From positions 19,492 through 83,491 of the forward strand of contig NZ_WBZC01000002.1 of the NCBI RefSeq assembly GCF_009017275.1: a DNA stretch of 64,000 bases. The letters run 5' to 3'. Shown here piece after piece: positions 25,652-34,228 of the stretch. The position numbers were made by a program, and so were the translations under genes. The notes under the pieces were generated by a model that saw only the letters and a program-made list of their open reading frames with translations, was not told where the DNA came from and did no database searches. This stretch comes from Alkaliphilus pronyensis (GTDB lineage Bacteria; Bacillota; Clostridia; Peptostreptococcales; Natronincolaceae). The stretch's first letter is position 1. The number at the start of each line of letters is the position of its first letter.

Positions 25652-25744
25652 TCAAAATTGAGGATCTTTCTCTTTTTCATCCTGGGTACTACGATCTAGT
25701 ATAAAATATAAAGTAGCTAAAAATATAATAAAAACTATTTTCAT
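25652..25744 (-). CDS. candidate 30-residue membrane peptide
   Basis: Thirty codons from ATG at 25744: a hydrophobic segment (MKIVFIIFLATLYFILD) followed by a charged tail (RSTQDEKEKDPQF). A GGTGGTGA ribosome site lies at normal spacing, and an intrinsic terminator follows. This layout is that of a small single-pass membrane protein. No family is recognised. The rest of the 540-base gap (25487-26028) has only AT-rich sequence and terminators. Confidence 0.5.
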   Translation of the reverse strand: MKIVFIIFLATLYFILDRSTQDEKEKDPQF

Positions 25745-25973
25745 ATTATCACCACCACAAATATTTCCAATATCTAAATCAAGTTTATCACAATTAATTT
25801 AAAATATCTGTATTGTAATATACTTTTAATATAAGTGAAAAATATGTAATATTAATTGTGTTTTTTGCCATATTTCCCCCGTTCTCTATTTAATATGTTA
25901 TATTATTGTATATTTCGACTATTGAGAAAATTATCTCATGGTTACTAAATTATGTAAACAGGTAAAAAGTACT

Positions 25974-26014
25974 AAAAAAAGATAAAAAAGTAGTAAATCT
26001 ACCTTTTTATCTTT
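25974..26014 (-). terminator. terminator after GerMN lipoprotein gene
   Basis: A 16-bp stem (25978-25993 with 25999-26014, one G-U pair) and a TAAAT loop. The U run on the minus strand comes from the A tract at 25974-25980. It lies 15 bases past the gene stop. Confidence 0.8.
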
Positions 26015-26028
26015 ACTTTCTTTCTTTT

Positions 26029-26583
26029 TTAATTGCTAATATCTTCTCTTGTTATAGGCTCTTCTATTGAGTAGTGTCCCATTAAGGTTTCTCGTTTGCT
26101 TCCATCTACTAAAAACTGAACCGAGTCAACTTCATCCAGCTCTGTGAGGGTCATAACAACTTGTGTTAGTATTGATGACTCCTCTAAGGTTCCACCAAAT
26201 AATTTTTCACCTGACATATTGACATATGCTATGCTTTCATCGATTTCAACACTTATTACTTCTATATCTTCTAAAGCTGAATATAATTCTTCATCATCTG
26301 GCTTTTTTAACTCTTCCATAATAACCTCTTCTACTGGCTTATCCTCAACATTAACTTCTCTTTCAATTTTTACTGTCTTTTCTAATTCTTCATTGCCTGT
26401 CATTACATACTCTTTATTCATAAAATATAGAGTAACTTCAGTCGTTTCTACTTGTGGATCTGGGTCTACAGTCTCATTTCCATTTCCATTATTATCATCT
26501 GGTACTTCTTCTTCTGGCTGACTACAGGCTATCATGGCCACAGCTACAGCTATAACTAATAAAATAACTATTAATTTTTTCAT
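26029..26583 (-). CDS. GerMN-domain lipoprotein
   Basis: Exported lipoprotein of 184 residues with a single GerMN domain, related to B. subtilis GerM (spore formation and germination). The signal sequence MKKLIVILLVIAVAVAMIAC ends in a lipobox, with Cys20 as the lipid anchor. An acidic linker (PEEEVPDDNNGNGNE) follows, then the domain: VTLYFMNKEYVM, PVEEVIMEELKKPDDEELYSAL and a final TLTELDEVDSVQFLVDGSK. B. subtilis GerM has two such domains, so the exact role may differ. Confidence 0.85.
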   Translation of the reverse strand: MKKLIVILLVIAVAVAMIACSQPEEEVPDDNNGNGNETVDPDPQVETTEVTLYFMNKEYVMTGNEELEKTVKIEREVNVEDKPVEEVIMEELKKPDDEELYSALEDIEVISVEIDESIAYVNMSGEKLFGGTLEESSILTQVVMTLTELDEVDSVQFLVDGSKRETLMGHYSIEEPITREDISN

Positions 26584-26609
26584 TGTATCCCTTCCCTTCT
26601 TATTATACT

Positions 26610-28346
26610 TTAAGTATTTACCTTAAACTCCATTTCATTCATTAAATCCTTAAGGAGCTTATCAGCTTCTTTAATATTGTTAGCTTCTACACCTACATAT
26701 ATTTTTAGCTTTGGTTCAGTACCTGATGGTCTTAAGGCTACCCAATTTCCATTTTCAAGTATAAGCTTTATTACATTAGACTTTGGTAGGTTTAATACCT
26801 CCTCTGTTTTGTTTTTGTTATTAAGTCTTCTTTGTAGTAAATAATCTTCTGTTGCCACCACCCTATAGCTACCTAAATACTCTACCCCTTCATTTCTAAG
26901 GGCTTGTAAAATATTTTGTATTTTTTCTATTCCTTCTTTACCTTCTAAGGTAATGGATTTTAAATCTTCTCTATAATAACCATACTTTTTGTAAAGCAAT
27001 TGTAATGCTTCATACAATGTCATGCCTTTACTATGATAGTAAGCTGCCATTTCACATATAATCATTGAACTCACCACTGCATCCTTATCTCTAGCATGTT
27101 TCCCAATTAAATAGCCATAGCTTTCTTCATAGCCCAAAATGTACTCATATTGGTTTGACTCTTCGAATTGCTTAATTTTTTCTCCTATATATTTAAATCC
27201 TGTTAGGGTATTAAATACCTTTACTCCATACTCATTTGCTATTTTGGCCCCCATTTCACTGGTAACTATTGTTTTTATTATTGTTCCATTATTGGGTATT
27301 TTGCCCTTCTCCTTTAATGCTTCTAATATGTACTCCACCAACAAAGCACCGGTTTGATTTCCTGTTAATACAACAAATTCTCCACTGTTGTTCTTTACAA
27401 CTGCACCTACTCTGTCACAATCTGGGTCAGTTCCTATAATCAACTGGGCTGACTCTTTTTTAGCGATATTGATGGCATGTGTAAAAGATTCCCTCTCCTC
27501 TGGATTAGGGTATTTTACTGTTGAAAAGTTAGGATCAGGCTTGTCTTGTTCTGCTACAGCTATAACATTAGTAAAGCCCATTTCTTTAAGTACTCTCTTT
27601 ACGGGCTTACTGCCTGTTCCGTGCAAAGGGGTATATACAATTTTGAAGGTATCACCTATTTTTTTAGCAACCTCTGGTCTTAACGATTGCTTCTTAACTG
27701 CATCTATAAATTCATCATCCACCTCTTTGCCAATAATTATTAGTAATCCCTCTGAGATAGCAATATCTTTATTTAATCTATAAATATCCTTAATATCATA
27801 TATTTTTTTGATTTCTTCTATTATTCCTAATGCATGCTCTGACGTGATTTGGGCTCCATCCTCCCAATAAACCTTATAGCCATTATACTCAGCAGGATTA
27901 TGGCTGGCGGTAATTACTATTCCTGCTATTGTATTTAGCTTTCTAACAGCAAATGAAAGCTCTGGAGTAGACCTAAGATCATCAAAAATATAGGCTCTTA
28001 TATTATTTGCTGCCAATACTAAAGCAGCTTCTTGACAAAACTCCCGCGACATATGGCGACAATCATAGGCTATTACTACTCCTCTTTCCTTAGCCTCTTC
28101 TCCATATTTATGTATATAATTTGCTAGACCTTGAGTAGCTTTACCTACAGTGTATTTATTCATTCTATTTGTTCCAGCCCCAACAATTCCTCTAATTCCC
28201 CCTGTGCCAAATTCTAGGTCTTTGTAAAAGCGATCCTCTATTTCCTTTTCATTTCCCTGCAAGTCCTTTAGTTCTTTACGGGTATCTTCATCAAAATAAG
28301 CATCCGTTAGCCATAGCTCATAGTTTTTTATAGTTGTTATGTTCAT
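26610..28346 (-). CDS. pgcA: phosphoglucomutase/phosphomannomutase
   Basis: Interconverts hexose 1- and 6-phosphates, supplying glucose 1-phosphate for nucleotide sugars such as those of the cluster at 1-11926. It is a 578-residue alpha-phosphohexomutase of the PgcA type. It shows the active phosphoserine loop ITASHNPAEYNGYK, metal loop GTDPDCDRVG, sugar loop GYEESYGYL and the C-terminal phosphate-binding RPSGTEPKLKIY. It stands 27 bases upstream of the GerMN gene. Confidence 0.92.
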   Translation of the reverse strand: MNITTIKNYELWLTDAYFDEDTRKELKDLQGNEKEIEDRFYKDLEFGTGGIRGIVGAGTNRMNKYTVGKATQGLANYIHKYGEEAKERGVVIAYDCRHMSREFCQEAALVLAANNIRAYIFDDLRSTPELSFAVRKLNTIAGIVITASHNPAEYNGYKVYWEDGAQITSEHALGIIEEIKKIYDIKDIYRLNKDIAISEGLLIIIGKEVDDEFIDAVKKQSLRPEVAKKIGDTFKIVYTPLHGTGSKPVKRVLKEMGFTNVIAVAEQDKPDPNFSTVKYPNPEERESFTHAINIAKKESAQLIIGTDPDCDRVGAVVKNNSGEFVVLTGNQTGALLVEYILEALKEKGKIPNNGTIIKTIVTSEMGAKIANEYGVKVFNTLTGFKYIGEKIKQFEESNQYEYILGYEESYGYLIGKHARDKDAVVSSMIICEMAAYYHSKGMTLYEALQLLYKKYGYYREDLKSITLEGKEGIEKIQNILQALRNEGVEYLGSYRVVATEDYLLQRRLNNKNKTEEVLNLPKSNVIKLILENGNWVALRPSGTEPKLKIYVGVEANNIKEADKLLKDLMNEMEFKVNT

Positions 28347-28366
28347 AGTGAATACCCCCTAGGTTT

Positions 28367-28595
28367 AATATGTAATAAGTAATATATAATATGTAACATG
28401 TAATAAGTAATAAGTAAAATTGAAAACAAGAAAAAATCAATTAGTAATGAGTAATGAGTAATGGAAAAACCAAAATTAAAATTAAATATAAAAGCAATGT
28501 TGAATGTTAAATGTTGAATGTTGAATGAAAAGACGAAAGCAAAAACCTTAATACCTTAAAAACAAGTAATTGATTATTAGTAGCATGTAATTGTT
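28367..28595. repeat. composite repeat region between pgcA and murJ
   Basis: No gene. GTAATAAGTAATATATAAT units, then AGTAATGAGTAATG units, then TTGAATGTTAAATGTTGAATG, then the block 28510-28564, which is the reverse complement of 22313-22367 with two differences. A weaker match continues towards 28595. The murJ stop lies at the right edge. Confidence 0.75.
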
Positions 28596-30153
28596 AATAT
28601 AATATCCTTTTAACTCTACCCTTAAATATATCTAAAAGAAACTTTAATTCTCTTACCTTTAATATGTAGCAAAGTGAAAAATATGATACTATACCTATTA
28701 AAATAATTAAGCCTAATCTTAATATATTCATCATGGGAGTTCCTATTAAATCACCTATAATTATTGGTTTTAGTAGATACACTATAAGCCCCATTAGGAA
28801 TGAAGCAACAGTTATCTTAATAAGGCTTGAAAATATATTTCTTCCACCTATTGTACCCATTTTTTTCTTAAGACTTATGGTAAGAAGTAAGGCTGATATT
28901 AGTGCAGATATTGCTGTTGCTAGTGCAAGTCCTTTGTACTGCATTTGACCTATTAATAGTAGGCTAAGTGTTATATTAATTATAACTGCAATTATTCCAT
29001 TAAGCATTGGCGTCTTTGTATCCTTTAAGGAGTAAAACATCTTTAATAGCATATCTCTTGCTCCTATTCCTGGCAAACCAATGGAGTAGAAAATCAGTGC
29101 ATTAGAGGTCATAATAGTGGCCTGATGGTCAAAGGCATTTCTTTGAAATAGCAATTTGACTATTGGAAATGACAGTAGCATTAAACCTATTGTTGCTGGA
29201 ACAGTTATCATTAAAGCAAAGTTAATACCATACCCCATTATATTTTTCATTTCTCCATAGTCTTCCTTCTCATATTCACCTGTAAGCATAGGGAAAAAGA
29301 CAGTGGAAACTGCTACAATGAAAACTCCCACTATGAACTCTTCTAGTCTAAAGGCATAGGATAAAGCTGAGATGCTTCCCACCTCAAGCCTAGAGGCCAG
29401 GTTTCTATCAATAATAGTATTTATTTGCTGTACAGCAGCACCTAAAATTATTGGTGCCGATAACAACAGGGTTTTCTTAAGGTAAGGATTATTACTAGGT
29501 ATACTAAATCTATAGCGATACCCCATTTCGTATGCTTTAGGTAATTGAAAAACTAACTGTGCTACATGGGCAATTACAACAGTATACATTAATCCCCTTA
29601 TTCCGAATCTGTGGGATAAAAAAACCAAAAAAACAATATATGTTAGATTAAGGGGTAAACCTGTAGCTGCTGGTACTGTGAATTGATTGTTTTTTTGAAG
29701 AAAAATCGTTATGACAGATGTAGCAGCAACAGATATAATCATTGGAAATCCTATTCTATTGAGCTCTATTGCTAGTCTATATTGTTCACCCTCAAAGGCA
29801 GGTGCTAATACCTTTATTATTAGAGGTGAAAATATCCATCCAAGTATTGCAACTAAAGAGGTTATTATCAAAGCCCCATTTAAGAAATCATTAACAAAGC
29901 TTATCTCCTTCGCTTTTCCTTTTTTAGATGATACTTCTGTTAATACAGGTAAAAGAGTAGTGTGGATTACACTATTTATAATTACTATAGCAATTGAGCT
30001 GGCTTTAAACACAATTAAAAATGTATCAGCTATCTCTCCTGCACCAAACTTTGAGGCAATTTGAATATCTCGAAAAAATCCTAAAAATTTACTGATAAGA
30101 GTAAACACCATGATTATTATTGTAGATTTTGCTACTTTTCCAGCTCTAGCCAT
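28594..30153 (-). CDS. murJ: lipid II flippase MurJ
   Basis: Membrane protein of 519 residues with 14 predicted segments (MVF/MviN fold) that flips lipid II for cell-wall synthesis. Typical regions are TIIIMVFTLISKFLGFFRDI near the start, QKNNQFTVPAATGLPLN, the QINTIIDRNLASRLEVGSISAL (in part) and FYSLKDTKTPMLNGI. A polysaccharide flippase is the alternative, but FRDIQIASKFGAG and the overall length favour MurJ. Confidence 0.88.
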   Translation of the reverse strand: MARAGKVAKSTIIIMVFTLISKFLGFFRDIQIASKFGAGEIADTFLIVFKASSIAIVIINSVIHTTLLPVLTEVSSKKGKAKEISFVNDFLNGALIITSLVAILGWIFSPLIIKVLAPAFEGEQYRLAIELNRIGFPMIISVAATSVITIFLQKNNQFTVPAATGLPLNLTYIVFLVFLSHRFGIRGLMYTVVIAHVAQLVFQLPKAYEMGYRYRFSIPSNNPYLKKTLLLSAPIILGAAVQQINTIIDRNLASRLEVGSISALSYAFRLEEFIVGVFIVAVSTVFFPMLTGEYEKEDYGEMKNIMGYGINFALMITVPATIGLMLLSFPIVKLLFQRNAFDHQATIMTSNALIFYSIGLPGIGARDMLLKMFYSLKDTKTPMLNGIIAVIINITLSLLLIGQMQYKGLALATAISALISALLLTISLKKKMGTIGGRNIFSSLIKITVASFLMGLIVYLLKPIIIGDLIGTPMMNILRLGLIILIGIVSYFSLCYILKVRELKFLLDIFKGRVKRILY

Positions 30154-30238
30154 GATAGCCTTCTCCTCATTTGAATGTTTATTATTATAACCTAAGAAGC
30201 ATAAGGATTTAATGCTTAATTTCAGCTATGAATCTATT

Positions 30239-30362
30239 ATCTTATCTCAGCGTCGTTACTAACACTCACGCTTTTTAAGGGGAGATAAGTGATGCCAAGC
30301 TAGAAAGTAAGCAAAGCTTCTGTTCAGTGGAGTATAAACTCCAGCTGAACTAAGGTTTCTTT
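30239..30362 (+). repeat. dispersed structured element, copy 1
   Basis: First of three full copies of an element of about 125 bp (others at 41727-41852 and, inverted, 34076-34195). It has a closing stem GCGTC (30250-30254)/GATGC (30291-30295), a CACT/AGTG inner stem, a conserved AAGCTAGAAAGT linker, and a 12-bp terminal hairpin GTTCAG-TGGAGT/ACTCCA-(G)-CTGAAC (30322-30350), then TTTCTTTAT. The paired bases covary between copies. It lies between murJ and the esterase gene and overlaps the esterase stop. Confidence 0.75.
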
Positions 30363-31090
30363 ATGAATTGTAGTATCCTTCTATGAAGTAGCTCTTTTTC
30401 AGGTCCTAATGTACAAGCATGTGGTGAATTCTGTAGCCATAGCTTTTCCTTGTAGGTAGATGAGGTTTTGTTAAATATTATATCTGCACTTACAGGTTTT
30501 ACATGCTTATCTAGCATTGGCTGTACTACCAATAAAGGGCAAGTAATATCAACTAGCCTGTTTTTTGTTATCTTTATTAGCTTTAGTAGCTCTGGTACTG
30601 ACTTTATAGGAATTATACTATATCCAATAGCTGGATTATTTTTTTCTTTATTTTTTATTTTATCTACTGACCATTTATTATATTTTTTAATATGCTTTAA
30701 TATTGGAGTCCATTTTGCCAAAGGATCCTTCAATATAATAGGGGCTGAAATAGATACTACCTTTTCTACTGGCAGTTTTTCTGCAAGATAAAGGGACAGT
30801 ATACCTCCCATAGATAAGCCCATTACGTAAATTTTGTCACACCTCTGTTTAAGCTTATTGTAGCCATTAAATGCTGACTCAACCCATTCCCTATAGCTGC
30901 ATTTTTCCATATCTTCAACTGTTGTCCCATGTCCCTTTAAAAGAATACCATTAACAGTATATCCATTCTCATGTAAATAATTACCTAATGGACGCATATG
31001 GGCAGCAGACCCTGTGAATCCATGTATTAAGAGACATCCTTCATTGCCTCCATCTAAAAAAAAGGCCTTCGTCTCTTTACTAAAATCCAT
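30350..31090 (-). CDS. alpha/beta hydrolase, carboxylesterase-like
   Basis: Serine hydrolase of 246 residues similar to the Est30-type monoacylglycerol/carboxylesterases. The oxyanion region CLLIHGFTGSAAHMRPL, the nucleophile elbow GLSMGG, an Asp in QPMLDKHV and the catalytic His in NSPHACTL are in the expected order. It follows fabZ by 17 bases in the same direction, so the two are probably cotranscribed. The substrate is unknown. Confidence 0.85.
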   Translation of the reverse strand: MDFSKETKAFFLDGGNEGCLLIHGFTGSAAHMRPLGNYLHENGYTVNGILLKGHGTTVEDMEKCSYREWVESAFNGYNKLKQRCDKIYVMGLSMGGILSLYLAEKLPVEKVVSISAPIILKDPLAKWTPILKHIKKYNKWSVDKIKNKEKNNPAIGYSIIPIKSVPELLKLIKITKNRLVDITCPLLVVQPMLDKHVKPVSADIIFNKTSSTYKEKLWLQNSPHACTLGPEKELLHRRILQFIKKP

Positions 31091-31107
31091 AATAACACTT
31101 CCTTACA

Positions 31108-31542
31108 CTATTCTCTATCTATTAATGCAAAGGTTAAACTAGCACTACAGGCCAGTTGATCATCTACATATACCTTACCCTCAGCCTTTCCTATGCTTCT
31201 TCTTAATGCTTTCATTTCTATTTCTAGCCTTAATGTATCTCCAGGTACAACTTGTCTTCTGAACTTACAGTTGTCAATACCAGTAAATACCCCCAATTTT
31301 CCATGGTTTTCTTTTAAATTCATACAGGTTATCGCCGCCACCTGGGCAAGGGCTTCTACCATTAAAACTCCTGGCATAATAGGATTGTCTGGAAAGTGAC
31401 CTTGAAAAAACGGTTCATTTATTGTTACATTTTTCAACCCAATAGCCCTCTTTCCTGCTTCCATTTCTACAATCCTATCCACCAACAGAAAAGGATATCT
31501 ATGAGGAATAATCTTTTGTATTTCTATATTATTCAATTCCAT
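31108..31542 (-). CDS. fabZ: 3-hydroxyacyl-ACP dehydratase
   Basis: Dehydrates 3-hydroxyacyl-ACP in fatty-acid elongation. At 144 residues it has the standard hot-dog fold length. [13 protein letters not shown] and the catalytic His in [16 protein letters not shown], with the Glu in [10 protein letters not shown], are present. In B. subtilis fabZ (ywpB) also follows mbl-flhO-flhP, so the placement matches. Confidence 0.95.
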   Translation of the reverse strand: MELNNIEIQKIIPHRYPFLLVDRIVEMEAGKRAIGLKNVTINEPFFQGHFPDNPIMPGVLMVEALAQVAAITCMNLKENHGKLGVFTGIDNCKFRRQVVPGDTLRLEIEMKALRRSIGKAEGKVYVDDQLACSASLTFALIDRE

Positions 31543-31684
31543 TTAGTTAGCTCCCTTCATTTTTAATTGATAATTATATAATGCCTATTTTCTGGTAAAT
31601 CATTACTATTATTTTATCCTATACCTCTTATATATTCAATAGACATCTATCCATTTAAGTACCCACAATATCTGATTTTATAGC

Positions 31685-31716
31685 TAAAAAAAGACCAGCT
31701 TTTAATCCTGGTCTTT
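31685..31716 (-). terminator. terminator overlapping the rod-binding gene stop
   Basis: AAAGACCAG/CTGGTCTTT stem with a 9-base loop and seven following U residues on the minus strand. The 5' arm encodes the last residues of the 31702-32025 gene, and the stop codon is in the loop. The flanking gap (31543-31684) has nothing else visible. Confidence 0.85.
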
Positions 31717-32025
31717 ATATACTCCTTTTTGATATGCTGTTAGTTGCTTATATAAATTCTTAGCTAAACCAATTCCCTTTCCATTTGCAATTTCCTGTGA
31801 TAAGGCCTCATCATACATTGATTCATATATCTCACGAGAGTGGCTTTTCTCAATTAATCCACCGCTTGCAACAGAGCTTCTCATTTGCTTCAGCATCATA
31901 TTTATAAAAATTGATTCAAACTGCTTACATACCTCCATAAGCTCCTTAGGGTCTTTAGGTGTCTTATCAGGAAGCTTTTGAGCATTATCAATGACATTTG
32001 TACCATCAATTTTCATGCTAATCAT
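31702..32025 (-). CDS. rod-binding protein, FlgJ N-terminal type
   Basis: Protein of 107 residues matching the rod-binding domain of FlgJ (PF10135), without the muramidase domain of proteobacterial FlgJ. It has KELMEVCKQFESIFINMMLKQMRSS-like core (abridged to FESIFINMMLKQMR) and a SREIYESMYDEALSQEIANG motif. It lies 41 bases after flhP and probably helps rod assembly or recruits a cell-wall hydrolase. Confidence 0.88.
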   Translation of the reverse strand: MISMKIDGTNVIDNAQKLPDKTPKDPKELMEVCKQFESIFINMMLKQMRSSVASGGLIEKSHSREIYESMYDEALSQEIANGKGIGLAKNLYKQLTAYQKGVYKDQD

Positions 32026-32065
32026 TCCTTTCTAGCAATAAGGAAAGCTTTTTATTTTTATCTAT

Positions 32066-32860
32066 TTATCTTTTAAGATTATTGGCTATTCCTAGCATTT
32101 CATCACTTGACTGAATTGCTTTTGAGCTTATCTCATATGCTCTTTGGGCTGTAATCATACGAACCATTTCATCCACAATTTCAACGTTGGAGGTTTCTAA
32201 ATACCCTTGAAGTATGTTACTTGTTCTTCCTTCTTCCTCCATTGGCAATTCTTCTCCAGAAGCTGTAGTCATTTTATATAAATTCCTACCAACAGCTTCT
32301 AGTCCTTCGGGATTAATGAATTTAACCAGCTTAATAGTTGCTATTTCTTGTATTTCACCCTCTTGATCTTCTGCTGTAATTAATCCATTTTCAGAAATGT
32401 TAATGTTTTGCATTCCTTCTTCAAATATAATTTCATCATCGAACTCAGAAAGAACAGTGTAGCCGTCTGCCGTAACTAATTTCATTTCATCATCTAAAAC
32501 GCTAAACTTGAAATTACCGTCTCTTGTATAAAATGCTTCTCCGTTAGGTCCTTCTATAGCAAAAAATCCTTCACCGTCAATAGCTAAGTCAGCTGCATTT
32601 TCAGTTCGCTCAAGGCTTCCAGTCATAAATGATCTCGTGGTGGCAGAGGTTTTTACTCCATGACCTATCTGTAGATTTACAGGACTGCCTTTTCCTTCAT
32701 TCAAATTGCTGTTCTTAAGTGTAACATATAGTAAATCTTTGAACTCAACCCTTTGTTTTTTATAAGAGGTAGTATTAACATTTGCTAGGTTATTTGAAAT
32801 GGTATCAATATTCAATTGCTGTGCCTTCATTCCAGATGCAGCTGTCCATAAAGCTCTCAT
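32066..32860 (-). CDS. flhP: flagellar basal-body rod protein FlgG/FlhP
   Basis: Distal rod-type protein of 264 residues. The N-terminal ALWTAASGMKAQQLNIDTIS with NNLANVNTTSYKK, the central GEGFFAIEGPNGEAFYTRDG and the C-terminal GYLETSNVEIVDEMVRMITAQRAYE are the rod/hook signatures. It is paired with flhO upstream, as in the B. subtilis mbl-flhO-flhP locus, so the symbol follows that synteny. FlgG is an equally good family name. Confidence 0.92.
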   Translation of the reverse strand: MRALWTAASGMKAQQLNIDTISNNLANVNTTSYKKQRVEFKDLLYVTLKNSNLNEGKGSPVNLQIGHGVKTSATTRSFMTGSLERTENAADLAIDGEGFFAIEGPNGEAFYTRDGNFKFSVLDDEMKLVTADGYTVLSEFDDEIIFEEGMQNINISENGLITAEDQEGEIQEIATIKLVKFINPEGLEAVGRNLYKMTTASGEELPMEEEGRTSNILQGYLETSNVEIVDEMVRMITAQRAYEISSKAIQSSDEMLGIANNLKR

Positions 32861-32889
32861 TATTATAATCCTCCTTTATTAATGAATTT

Positions 32890-33966
32890 CTAGCCAATAC
32901 GACCTATTTCATTAGTTGCCTTTTTTAGTATTTCATCATATGAACTAATAACCTTTTGATTAGATTCATATGCTCTGTAAGTATTTATCATTTCAATCAT
33001 TTCTCTAATTGGATCTATGTTGGAGGCTTCTAAAAAGCCCTGTAGTACTTCACCAGTAAACTCTCTTTCTTCTATTTCAGTACCTTCTTCTGGATAATAA
33101 AATCCTAAGCCATGCTTTCTTAGGCTTTTGGTGTTTTCAATATCTATTATTTCTATTTGGTCAACAACTTCATTATTTACTATAATTTCACCTTTTTCAG
33201 TTAACTGAAAGTCTTGCCCATCAGCAAGTATAGAACCCCATTGACCAGCTAGAAAATATCCTTCTGGGGTAATTATTTCTCCATTATCATTAAGAGTAAA
33301 GCTACCACTTCTTGTAAACATTTCTCCATCAGGAGTAAAAACCTTAAAAAAGCCTGTCCCCTTAAGGGCTATATCCAAGTTGTTACCTGTTTCTTGCAGG
33401 GTTCCTTGACTAAAATTAACTTCTATATGGTTTAGTCTTAGGCCTCCGTTAATAGTGCCTATAGTGTTATTATAGCCTCTGTTTATTATGCTTCCTACAG
33501 ATTGTCCGTTTACAACTACTTGTCCGTTTTCTGTTATCTGGAAGGGGTCTTCCCCCACGAAGATTTGTTGTCCAGCTGAATTTAGTACCAAATTCCCATT
33601 TGATGTATCAATATTTCCATTCGGGTCTAAGCTGAAGGTCCTTAAATATCCGCTTTTATCAACGGCTAATCTAATTTCACTGTTATAACTATTTCCTAAT
33701 TCTGTTTTTACTGTGAAATAACCACTTTCAGTTTTTAACTGGTATCCATCCCCCTGCTGCTCTATAACCATAGGCTTATTAGTAAAGTGTTCTGGTGATA
33801 TTTTCCCATTTATTTTTTGAAGAAGAACATCAGGGAATGATTCGGTAATAACTACATCCTTCTTATAGGAAGTAGTATTAACATTAGCCATATTGTTTGC
33901 CGTTACATCCATCTTCTTTTCTGTAGTTTGCATTGCAGAAACAGCAGTATATAAACCTCTGAGCAT
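32890..33966 (-). CDS. flhO: flagellar basal-body rod protein FlhO
   Basis: Rod protein of the FlgF/FlgG family, 358 residues, longer than its partner flhP. It has LYTAVSAMQTTEKKMDVTAN, then NMANVNTTSYKK, a GTGFFKVFTPDGEMFTRSGS core and the C-terminal EASNIDPIREMIEMINTYRAYE. It begins a unit with flhP and the rod-binding gene. A sigma-D-type promoter lies 50-77 bases upstream, which ties it to motility rather than to mbl. Confidence 0.9.
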   Translation of the reverse strand: MLRGLYTAVSAMQTTEKKMDVTANNMANVNTTSYKKDVVITESFPDVLLQKINGKISPEHFTNKPMVIEQQGDGYQLKTESGYFTVKTELGNSYNSEIRLAVDKSGYLRTFSLDPNGNIDTSNGNLVLNSAGQQIFVGEDPFQITENGQVVVNGQSVGSIINRGYNNTIGTINGGLRLNHIEVNFSQGTLQETGNNLDIALKGTGFFKVFTPDGEMFTRSGSFTLNDNGEIITPEGYFLAGQWGSILADGQDFQLTEKGEIIVNNEVVDQIEIIDIENTKSLRKHGLGFYYPEEGTEIEEREFTGEVLQGFLEASNIDPIREMIEMINTYRAYESNQKVISSYDEILKKATNEIGRIG

Positions 33967-34016
33967 TAAACCACCTCATAATTATTATTTATAGAAATAA
34001 TTCCTACACTTATATT

Positions 34017-34043
34017 TTATCGGCATTTAGTTTATTTTACTTA
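34017..34043 (-). promoter_or_regulatory. sigma-D promoter of flhO-flhP
   Basis: Minus-strand TAAG (34040-34043), 15 bases, GCCGATAA (34017-34024). Both boxes and the spacer are the same as in the flgM promoter. It implies the rod genes are late, sigma-D-dependent genes here and uncouples them from mbl. Confidence 0.78.
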
Positions 34044-34075
34044 AGTCCTTTTATTATATTATATAGGTAGTCATA

Positions 34076-34195
34076 TAAAGAAAACTTAGCTCAGATTGAG
34101 TTTTAACTCCACCTAAGCTCTAGCTGTACTTATTTGTAGCTTGACGGTACTTATCTCTGGCTTAAGGAAAGGGAATATTAGTAACACCACTGATA
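34076..34195 (-). repeat. dispersed structured element, copy 3 (inverted)
   Basis: Reverse-oriented copy. On the minus strand: closing stem GTGGT (34186-34190)/ACCGT (34144-34148), CTTAAG region, AAGCTACAAA linker and terminal hairpin GCTTAG (34113-34118)/CTGAGC (34089-34094), then CTAAGTTTTCTTTAT. Compared with copies 1 and 2, a U-A pair becomes C-G and a C-G pair becomes U-G in the last hairpin, and the closing stem changes on both strands. It lies between mbl and the flhO promoter. Confidence 0.72.
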
Positions 34196-34228
34196 CGAAT
34201 TAATTGGTTATAGGTTAGCAAAGAGCTT

